Shown here: piece after piece, positions 15,244-23,731 of the stretch | How positions within the stretch are numbered: the first letter of the stretch is position 1 | Layout: each line of letters starts with the position of its first letter | Source: Halieaceae bacterium UBA5085 | GTDB taxonomy: Bacteria > Pseudomonadota > Gammaproteobacteria > Pseudomonadales > Halieaceae | Assembly (NCBI GenBank): GCA_002414665.1 | Contig: DIAF01000041.1 | Span: forward strand, 367-24,097 | Direction of reading: 5' to 3' | DNA: 23,731 nt | Notes under the pieces: generated by a model | The model's input: only the letters and a program-made list of their open reading frames with translations | Database searches by the model: none | Told to the model about the DNA's origin: nothing | Made by a program: the position numbers and the translations under genes

Positions 15244-17277
15244 ATGATGCCATTGCGAAAACATCGCTACCGGTTGTTGGCGTCATATGCAATCGCCTGC
15301 CTGCCTGTGTGCACCAGCCTGTCTGTGGCGAACGCTGCAGGGCCGCAACGCACGGAGGTCCGTGAACCCTGCCTGCATGTTGTGCCGGAACGGCAGGCAC
15401 TGTTCGGCGACCTGCATGTGCACACCAGCTACTCCTTCGACTCCTATCTCTCCAGCCAGCGCCGTGACCCCTGGGACGCCTATGGCTATGCCAAGGGTGA
15501 ACCGATCACGCTGCCCGACGCCGCGGGTGAACAGGCGGTGGTTGCCCGTATCGGACGGCCGCTGGACTTTGCAGCCGTCACGGACCACGCCGAATTTCTC
15601 GGGCAGATTGATGTGTGCACCATGGACGCGACGAAACCCGGTTACTGGTGGCCGCACTGTGTGATGACACGTGCACAGGGACTTTGGCCCCAGTTGCTGG
15701 CGGCACACTGGTGGACCCGGCTTGGCGGGCAGTTGGACGTACCACCGCAACAGTCCTTTGCCTGCAGGCTGTCTGACTGCGATGCCGCAGAACTCAATGC
15801 CTGGGGCAGTATCCAGCAGGCCGCGGAGGCGCACTACGACCGCAGTGCGGAGTGTGCCTTCACCACCTTTGTCGGCTACGAGTACACCGAGGCCTTTGAC
15901 CAGAAAAACATGCACCGCAACGTGATTTTTCGCAATGACAAGGTTCCCGAGCGGCCGGTTTCGGTCTACGACACCTTCGAAAAAGGATTCCCCGACCTCT
16001 GGCAGAAATTGCGCGAGGGCTGCATCAACGCAGGCACCGGCTGTGACGTACTGTCCATTCCACACAATCCAAACCTCTCGGGAGGATTGATGTTTCGCGA
16101 CCCACGCACGGTGCAGGAGTTGGAGGACCGATTGTTTTTCGAGCCGGTTGTTGAGCTGATACAGCACAAAGGCGCTTCGGAATGCCGCTTTGACAGGCTA
16201 AGGGGGCTGGGTCTTGATACGGTGGATGAGGCCTGCGATTTCGAGCAGATTCCCGCGGACAACCTGAACATGATGGGCACGATTCAGGGTGAGGTCCTGA
16301 CCGAGAGAGCACGGGAGGTGCCGCTGGAGGTTTTCGCGCCCCGCAATATGGTGCGCAATGCACTGAAAGCCGGTCTCCAACTGGAGGATACCCTGGGCAG
16401 CAACCCGTTCAGGCTGGGCTTTATTGGCAGTACAGACACTCACAGTGCCGCTCCGGGCGGCGCGGAGGAAAACAACTACCCCGGTCACCTCGGACGTCGC
16501 GACGCCGAGTACGCCAACGTGCAGGACCATTTCTATTCCAACCCCGGCGGTCTGGCCGTGGTGTGGGCCGAGGAGAACTCCCGGGACAGTGTGTTCGAGG
16601 CAATACGGCGCAGGGAAACCTACGCTACCAGCGGCACGCGCCCACTGTTGCGCTTCTTTGCCGGCAATTACCCGGCCGATATGTGTGAAGACCCGGACAT
16701 GCTGCGCAATGCATACGCGGAGGGTGTTCCCATGGGTGGCCAGTTGCAGCCGTCCGCCGGGGGTTTGCGCTTTCTGGTGGTCGCTGGCAAGGACACCGGG
16801 ACCGATCGTTATCCCGGAACTGACCTGCAAAGGGTGCAGGTGGTGAAGGGCTGGGTTGACCGCGATGGCGCGGCGCGCGAACGCGTGTTCGACATTGCCG
16901 GCAGTGCCGACAACGGCGCCACGGTGGATCCACACAGCTGCGCGCCGATTGGCGAGGGTCTCAAACAGAGTTGTGTGGTCTGGCAGGATCCCGATTTCAA
17001 TCCCGATGAGGACGCCTTCTACTACGTGCGCGTGCTGGAGAATCCCACTTGCCGTTGGAGCACGCTACAGTGCCAGGCGGCGGGGGTGAACCCGCTGTCA
17101 ACGGCTTGTGCTGTACAGGCCGAGGTCGCCACGGCGCGGGCGCAGGCGCAGGGCGCGTCGGGTGATGTCTATGGTCGATGTTGCCTGGCGGCGGAGGAGG
17201 AGCCGTTCTATTCACCGGTCATTCAGGAACGTGCCTGGTCCTCGCCGATCTGGGTGTCGCGGCGTTCCGGGTTCTAG
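15244..17277 (+). CDS. Exported, cysteine-rich DUF3604 family protein with PHP-like metal motifs
   Basis: A 677-residue protein with an N-terminal signal peptide of about 31 residues (LLASYAIACLPVCTSLSVANA), so probably periplasmic. It matches DUF3604 in length and motifs: FGDLHVHTSYSFDS (D56, H58, H60), VTDHAEF (D114, H115), SIPHNPN (H274) and STDTHSA (D398, H400). Their order and chemistry resemble metal ligands of PHP-type phosphoesterases, so a metal-dependent hydrolase is inferred; the substrate is unknown. Eighteen cysteines follow the signal peptide, suggesting several disulfides. The start may be either of two adjacent ATGs (15244 or 15247); GGAG at 15234-15237 favours the first. It lies downstream of oxyR but has no obvious link to it. 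Its stop codon shares CTAG with the stop of dbpA. Confidence 0.88.
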   Translation: MMPLRKHRYRLLASYAIACLPVCTSLSVANAAGPQRTEVREPCLHVVPERQALFGDLHVHTSYSFDSYLSSQRRDPWDAYGYAKGEPITLPDAAGEQAVVARIGRPLDFAAVTDHAEFLGQIDVCTMDATKPGYWWPHCVMTRAQGLWPQLLAAHWWTRLGGQLDVPPQQSFACRLSDCDAAELNAWGSIQQAAEAHYDRSAECAFTTFVGYEYTEAFDQKNMHRNVIFRNDKVPERPVSVYDTFEKGFPDLWQKLREGCINAGTGCDVLSIPHNPNLSGGLMFRDPRTVQELEDRLFFEPVVELIQHKGASECRFDRLRGLGLDTVDEACDFEQIPADNLNMMGTIQGEVLTERAREVPLEVFAPRNMVRNALKAGLQLEDTLGSNPFRLGFIGSTDTHSAAPGGAEENNYPGHLGRRDAEYANVQDHFYSNPGGLAVVWAEENSRDSVFEAIRRRETYATSGTRPLLRFFAGNYPADMCEDPDMLRNAYAEGVPMGGQLQPSAGGLRFLVVAGKDTGTDRYPGTDLQRVQVVKGWVDRDGAARERVFDIAGSADNGATVDPHSCAPIGEGLKQSCVVWQDPDFNPDEDAFYYVRVLENPTCRWSTLQCQAAGVNPLSTACAVQAEVATARAQAQGASGDVYGRCCLAAEEEPFYSPVIQERAWSSPIWVSRRSGF

Positions 17278-18665
17278 GGCTGCACGCGCAGGATGCGCGC
17301 GCGGAAGTTGCGGCCCTTCATCCTGCCCTGCTGGAGGGTGTGCAGTGCATCACCGGCCAGGGCGCGACGTACGGCCACAAAAGCACAGCGGTCCTGAACG
17401 CTGATCTTGCCGACTGCAGAACCCTCGATGCCGCCGTCGCCGGTGAGTGCGCCGAGAATATCCCCGGGGCGCAGTTTCTGCTTTTTACCACCGTCGATTT
17501 GCAGTGTGACCATCGGTGGCTTGTATCCCGGCGTTTGCAGCAGCGTGGCGGGGGGCAGGGCTGAGGCTTCAATATGGCCGTCAAGCAGGGTCTCCAGACG
17601 CGCCAGCTTGTGACGTTCCTGCTGGCTGAACAGGGTGCAGGCCAGGCCACTGCCTCCAGCACGTCCGGTGCGGCCGATGCGATGGACATACACATCGAGA
17701 TCTCGCGGAATCTGAAAGTTGATCACGGCGTCCAGCGCGTCGATATCCAGACCCCGTGCAGCGACATCGGTGGCGACCAGCACAGAGAGGCTCTTGTTGG
17801 CAAACTGTATCAGCGTGTGCTCTCGCTCGCGCTGTTCCAACTCGCCGTGCAGGGCTGCCACACTGAAACCTTCGCGCCCCAATGCGCTGGCGACCCGCGC
17901 GCAGTCCTCCCGCGTATTGCAGAAAACCACGGCCGACTCGGGACGCTGCTCCAGCAGCAACAGGCGCAGGGCGGTCATGCGCTCGGCATCATCGACAGGG
18001 TAAAACAGCTGGGTGATGGTATCGCTGTCGTGGGTGGCGGCCACCTGTACCTGTTGCGGTTCGCGCATGACGCGTTGAGCCATCGCCGCAATACCGGGTG
18101 GAAAAGTGGCGCTGAACAGCAGGGTCTGCCGCTCTCCGGGCACGTGTTCCAGGATGGCATCCAGCGCCGGTTGAAACCCCATATCGAGCATACGGTCGGC
18201 CTCGTCCAGCACCAGGGTGCGCAGCTGGTCCAGCTTCAGCGTGCCTTTGCGCAGGTGTTCTTCGACGCGGCCCGGTGTACCCACGATGACATGTGCGCCG
18301 TGAGCCAGTGAGCCTATTTGCGGGCCGATCGGCGTGCCGCCGCAGAGGGTGAGCACCTTGACGTTGTCGATGGCGCGGGCGAGCCGGCGCAGTTCCCCTG
18401 CCACCTGGTCTGCGAGTTCGCGGGTCGGGCAAAGCACCAGTGCCTGCACGGTGTAGTGCTTTTCGGCCAGTGTATGCAGCAGGCCAAGGCCGAAGGCGGC
18501 GGTTTTCCCCGACCCCGTCTTGCCCTGGCCGATGACGTCTCGTCCCGCAAGTATCGGTGGCAGGCTGCCTGCCTGGATGGGCGTCATCGACAGGTAATTC
18601 AGTGACGCCAGATTGGCGAGCAGAGCCGGGCGCAGAGCCAGCGATGCAAAGGATTCAGTGTTCAA
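17274..18665 (-). CDS. dbpA: DbpA, DEAD-box RNA helicase of 50S ribosome assembly
   Basis: A 463-residue DEAD-box helicase: Q motif near residue 30 (MTPIQ), Walker A GKTGSGKT (48-55), PTREL (80-84), DEAD in LVLDEADRML (154-157), SAT (185-187), and HRIGRTGR in the second RecA domain. The last 80 residues form the DbpA-type RNA-binding domain (PPMVTLQIDGGKKQKLRPGDIL), which in E. coli DbpA directs the enzyme to hairpin 92 of 23S rRNA. The start is a TTG: AAGGA lies six bases upstream, no in-frame ATG precedes the helicase core, and the N-terminus then lines up with E. coli DbpA. It lies 48 bases after ygiQ on the same strand and is probably co-transcribed with it. Confidence 0.95.
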   Translation of the reverse strand: MNTESFASLALRPALLANLASLNYLSMTPIQAGSLPPILAGRDVIGQGKTGSGKTAAFGLGLLHTLAEKHYTVQALVLCPTRELADQVAGELRRLARAIDNVKVLTLCGGTPIGPQIGSLAHGAHVIVGTPGRVEEHLRKGTLKLDQLRTLVLDEADRMLDMGFQPALDAILEHVPGERQTLLFSATFPPGIAAMAQRVMREPQQVQVAATHDSDTITQLFYPVDDAERMTALRLLLLEQRPESAVVFCNTREDCARVASALGREGFSVAALHGELEQREREHTLIQFANKSLSVLVATDVAARGLDIDALDAVINFQIPRDLDVYVHRIGRTGRAGGSGLACTLFSQQERHKLARLETLLDGHIEASALPPATLLQTPGYKPPMVTLQIDGGKKQKLRPGDILGALTGDGGIEGSAVGKISVQDRCAFVAVRRALAGDALHTLQQGRMKGRNFRARILRVQP

Positions 18666-18713
18666 GGCGTGTCCTTCTGGGGCGTCTGGCGCCGTCGGTT
18701 GCAGCGTGCGCGG

Positions 18714-20849
<2,136 letters not shown>

Positions 20850-20886
20850 GGGTGCGAGGCGGACATCGGTGGCAGGGTGATAGCGT

Positions 20887-20892
20887 ATTATA
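20887..20892 (-). promoter_or_regulatory. Candidate -10 box for ygiQ
   Basis: A perfect TATAAT on the minus strand lies about 40 bases before the ygiQ start codon. It is flanked by CG on both sides, making an 11-base inverted repeat around a central base. No clear -35 box is seen at 16-18 bases. Confidence 0.45.
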
Positions 20893-20973
20893 CGTGATTG
20901 GGGCGGGTTCTGCCGCGCAGCGACGGCGGACCGGCGGTATTATTCCGCAACTCCGCCATGGCGCGGCCGTCTC

Positions 20974-20982
20974 TGGTAGAAT
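20974..20982 (+). promoter_or_regulatory. Candidate extended -10 promoter for the PqqD-like/glycosyltransferase-like gene
   Basis: TGGTAGAAT contains the TGn extension and a five-of-six -10 box. The region at the expected -35 spacing does not match, which an extended -10 can tolerate. Transcription would start near 20989, leaving a leader of about 28 bases without a Shine-Dalgarno sequence. Confidence 0.4.
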
Positions 20983-21016
20983 TCCGCGCTTGTTTTCCCA
21001 GCCAGATGTTGCCGCT

Positions 21017-22858
21017 ATGTCCAGTGACCTTACGCCGCCGCCAGTCCCCAGCTCCCAGCCCCTGGTGGCCTTTGCCAACTGTGAGCTTGTTCGCATGAGT
21101 GACACGGCGGTGCTGGTGATCAATCGCGACAACAATCGCCAGCAGATGATGGCGCCTCAGGTAGTGCAGGGGCTTACCGGCTGTACCACGTTCCGTACGA
21201 TCGCCGAGCATGCCAACCTGCTGGCGGCGAGCCGGCCCGAGCTGCAGGGGCGTCCCGAGCTTGCTGTGCAGGCACTTGAGGGCCTGCTCGCCAACGGCAT
21301 GCTGTTGCGTGCCAGCGACGCGGCGGAACGGCTCTCGGGTGACACAGGTCCGGAGCCGGCAGCCACCCGCGTTTTTCTCATTACCTGTGATCGTCCCGCC
21401 GCCGTGGAGCGCCTGCTGGAGTCCCTGCTGCGCAATGGCAAGCTGTCACGGCACGAAGCGCTCTATCTCATCGACGACTCGCGCCAGGCAGAATCGCGGG
21501 CCGCCAATCGCGAGCTGGTGGCGGGCTTCAACACCCGCAGTCCCACCGACATGCGTTACATCGGCGAGGCTGCGCAGCAGGCACTGCTTGAGGGACTGAT
21601 CGCCAGCGCGCCGGATGCTGAGGCAGGTCTGCGCTTCCTGCTCGACCCTGCCCGGTGGTCCGGGCAGAAAACCTACGGCCGCGCCCGCACGCTGTGCCTG
21701 CTGCTATCGGTCGGTTGCCGCGCTATCGTCATGGACGATGATGTGCTGTGTCAGGCACTGCTGCCGCCCGTGACCGAGCCAGGTCTCGCCATCGCCGGTT
21801 CGGCGTCGCGCCAGGCGGCTTTTTTCGCCGACCGCGACGCACTGATGCAGGCCGCGGTGCCGGCTGACTTCGACCCGTTGAGCGGTCACGCCAGACTGCT
21901 GGGGCGTACGGTCGGCGCTGCTGTTGCGGCGGCCAGCCCCGATGGGCTCTCCGAGCAGCAGCTGCACGGTGTGAATGCCTCGTTGGTCAGCGTGCTGGAT
22001 GCGTCGACGCCCATTCTGGTTACCCAGTCAGGTTCCTGGGGGGATCCGGGCACGGCATCAGTGCACTGGGTATTGTCCCTGCAGGACGCTTCCCTGACAC
22101 GCCTCCTCGGCCAGGAGGCATCGCTGGTTGATATTATCGAGAACCGCTGCACCTGGTTGGGAAGCCCGCGACTGTCGCTGATCAAGATGGCCTCCATGTC
22201 CCAGGTGACGGGGCTGGACAACACAGCCTTGCTGCCGCCGTATTTTCCCGCGTTCCGGAGTGAGGACCGACTGTTCGGCGCCATGGTAGAGGCCATTCAC
22301 CCACGCGCTTCAGCCCTGGAATACCCGTGGTGTGTCCCCCACCTGCCCGTCGAGGGGCGGCATTTCAGTATCCGCGAGCCCATCGCAGCGACCGGCGGCG
22401 TGTCCCTGTTCGCCCGTTATCTCACGGGCCACATCGATTACAAGGATGCCTCGGGTCCGCTGCTGCGCATGCGTCACGTCGCCGAAGATGCGCGGCGCCT
22501 GGCCGCGCGTTCGGATCGCGACCTGCTGTTGGACTTTCGCACTGAGGTGGCCCGGGGCCATGCCAACCAGCTGGGCATGGTGATAGATCAACGCCAGAAG
22601 GCGGCGAAGATCGGCTCTGAGGCCTGGCTGGCCTACCTGCAGCGCGCACTGGACGAAACCCAGGCGCTGATTGCACAGCCACAGTCGCCCGCAATGCTGC
22701 ACGGTGTCCCCGAAGGCAGCCGTGAAGACCAGTTACTGGAGATGTTTCGTCAATACGCCTGCGGCTTTGCCGATGCGCTGGACCACTGGGCTGCGGTGCG
22801 TGAGGCCAGTATTGAGGTCGCCGCCCGGCTGGATCAGGCTGGGGAGTTCATGCCCTGA
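21017..22858 (+). CDS. Uncharacterised protein: PqqD-like N-terminal domain plus glycosyltransferase-A-like domain
   Basis: A 613-residue cytoplasmic protein (no signal peptide or membrane helix seen) that I cannot assign to a named family. Residues about 15-100 look PqqD-like: a short beta region (AVLVINRDNNRQQMMAPQVV), then CTTFRTIAEH and a final helix ending LEGLLANGMLL. Such domains bind peptide substrates in RiPP pathways. Residues about 117-250 resemble a GT-A nucleotide-sugar fold: RVFLITCDRPAAVERLLESL, LIDDS (151-155) and a DxD-type VMDDDV (D240-D242). SEDRLFG (415-421) could supply the catalytic acidic residue. From about 480 on it is helical and of unknown role. ATG 21017 is chosen because the in-frame upstream part does not look coding and the promoter lies within it. 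It is convergent with bioA, three bases apart. No precursor peptide gene was seen nearby. Confidence 0.72.
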   Translation: MSSDLTPPPVPSSQPLVAFANCELVRMSDTAVLVINRDNNRQQMMAPQVVQGLTGCTTFRTIAEHANLLAASRPELQGRPELAVQALEGLLANGMLLRASDAAERLSGDTGPEPAATRVFLITCDRPAAVERLLESLLRNGKLSRHEALYLIDDSRQAESRAANRELVAGFNTRSPTDMRYIGEAAQQALLEGLIASAPDAEAGLRFLLDPARWSGQKTYGRARTLCLLLSVGCRAIVMDDDVLCQALLPPVTEPGLAIAGSASRQAAFFADRDALMQAAVPADFDPLSGHARLLGRTVGAAVAAASPDGLSEQQLHGVNASLVSVLDASTPILVTQSGSWGDPGTASVHWVLSLQDASLTRLLGQEASLVDIIENRCTWLGSPRLSLIKMASMSQVTGLDNTALLPPYFPAFRSEDRLFGAMVEAIHPRASALEYPWCVPHLPVEGRHFSIREPIAATGGVSLFARYLTGHIDYKDASGPLLRMRHVAEDARRLAARSDRDLLLDFRTEVARGHANQLGMVIDQRQKAAKIGSEAWLAYLQRALDETQALIAQPQSPAMLHGVPEGSREDQLLEMFRQYACGFADALDHWAAVREASIEVAARLDQAGEFMP

Positions 22859-22861
22859 GGG

Positions 22862-23731
22862 TCAGCTGGCCGCGCAGACTTCGGCGACGGTATCCACCAT
22901 GGCTGTGGTGAGCGTGGCCAGGTCTGTCTCGTTCATGATGTACGGCGGCATGCAGTACACCAGCTTTCCGAAAGGACGTACCCATACCCCCCGCTGCACG
23001 AACAGCGGCTGTATCTGGTGCATGTTCACCGGCTCGGCAAGCTCGATAACGCCGATCGCGCCGAGGGTGCGCACGTCGGCGACGCCGCTGATATCCCGTG
23101 CCGGCGCCAGCCCTGCCTCGAGTCCGCTCTGCACACGCTGCACACAGCGCTGCCAGGGTTGCGAGAGCAGCAGCTCCACACTGGCTACGGCAGTCGCACA
23201 GGCAAGAGGATTGCCCATGAACGTTGGCCCGTGCATGAATGCGCCGGCCTCGCCGTTGCTGATGCCATCGCTGATGCGCCGGGTGCAGAGGGTCGCCGCC
23301 AGAGTCATGTAACCTCCAGTCAGGGCCTTGCCCAGGCACAGTATGTCGGGTTCGACGCCAGCGTGCTCCAGCGCGAACAGCTTGCCTGTGCGGCCAAATC
23401 CGGTGGCGATTTCGTCATACACCAGCAGCACGTCGAAGGCATCACAGAGCGCGCGCAGTCGCACCAGATAGTCTGCCGAATAGAAGCGCATGCCACCCGC
23501 GCCCTGGACAATCGGTTCCACGATCACGGCGGCGAGTTCCCGGTGATGGGTGGCCAGCAGTTCTTCCATGGCCGCCATGGCGCTGTCGTCGCAGTTCTCG
23601 CCGAAAGGGGTGGCAGGGGCGGGCGCAAAATGGTGTTTCGGCAGCACGTCACCGAACAGGTGATGCATGCCGGTGACCGGGTCGCAGACCGACATCGCTC
23701 CGAAGGTGTCGCCGTGATAACCGTTGCGCAG
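22862..23731 (-). CDS. bioA: BioA, adenosylmethionine-8-amino-7-oxononanoate aminotransferase (N-terminus cut by window edge)
   Basis: The C-terminal 289 residues of a class III PLP aminotransferase; the frame is open through the right edge, so the start lies outside. BioA-specific features are YHGDTFGAMSV at the edge, then VEPIVQGAGGMRFY, YDEIATGFGRTG and CLGKALTGGYMTLAATL. The lysine of that last motif (codon near 23328) is the PLP Schiff-base residue. The enzyme transfers an amino group from S-adenosylmethionine to KAPA to make DAPA in biotin synthesis, in the cytoplasm. The ending PFGKLVYCMPPYIMNETDL is also typical. No other biotin gene lies in the window; any operon partner would be upstream, beyond the edge. 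Confidence 0.95.
   Translation of the reverse strand: MRNGYHGDTFGAMSVCDPVTGMHHLFGDVLPKHHFAPAPATPFGENCDDSAMAAMEELLATHHRELAAVIVEPIVQGAGGMRFYSADYLVRLRALCDAFDVLLVYDEIATGFGRTGKLFALEHAGVEPDILCLGKALTGGYMTLAATLCTRRISDGISNGEAGAFMHGPTFMGNPLACATAVASVELLLSQPWQRCVQRVQSGLEAGLAPARDISGVADVRTLGAIGVIELAEPVNMHQIQPLFVQRGVWVRPFGKLVYCMPPYIMNETDLATLTTAMVDTVAEVCAAS

Overview
This is a GC-rich, densely packed stretch of chromosome with mostly bacterial housekeeping genes. The set (EI-Ntr PtsP, HrpB, DbpA, YgiQ, OxyR, BioA) points to a gammaproteobacterium. The DUF3604, DUF885 and exported TolB-type hydrolase genes suggest a marine heterotroph of the Halieaceae/OM60 kind, but that assignment is inference. I saw no tRNA, rRNA, CRISPR array, insertion sequence, prophage gene or obvious recently acquired island. 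Sixteen protein genes are called, two of them cut by the window edges.

Left part (1-8812): the N-terminal part of an exported beta-propeller (probably amidohydrolase-type) protein on the minus strand, a divergent exported Bcp-type peroxiredoxin, and a MATE efflux pump. Converging on the pump is a minus-strand pair, ptsP followed by an MGAT/DGAT2-like acyltransferase. Then come an exported DUF885 metallopeptidase-like protein, divergent from ptsP, and a PlsC-type acyltransferase convergent with it.

Centre (9082-17277): hrpB, then the most interesting block. Rubrerythrin, a two-cluster iron-sulfur CCG protein (GlpC/HdrB-like) and DUF3501 lie in a row on the minus strand, divergent from an OxyR with both redox cysteines. 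A strong intrinsic terminator sits between rubrerythrin and the iron-sulfur gene, so the two downstream genes probably depend on read-through. The block looks like a peroxide-defence unit in which the iron-sulfur protein may pass electrons to a rubrerythrin that has no rubredoxin domain. Downstream of oxyR is an exported, cysteine-rich DUF3604 protein with PHP-like metal-binding motifs.

Right part (17274-23731): dbpA and ygiQ form a minus-strand pair. Divergent from ygiQ is a 613-residue protein that I read as a PqqD-like N-terminal domain fused to a glycosyltransferase-A-like domain, with no recognised role. It converges with bioA, which is cut by the right edge.

The candidates for undescribed biology are the rubrerythrin/Fe-S/DUF3501 unit with its internal terminator, the PqqD-like/glycosyltransferase-like protein, and the DUF3604 protein. 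The rest is ordinary core genome. All family names are from reading motifs by eye; no database search was run.
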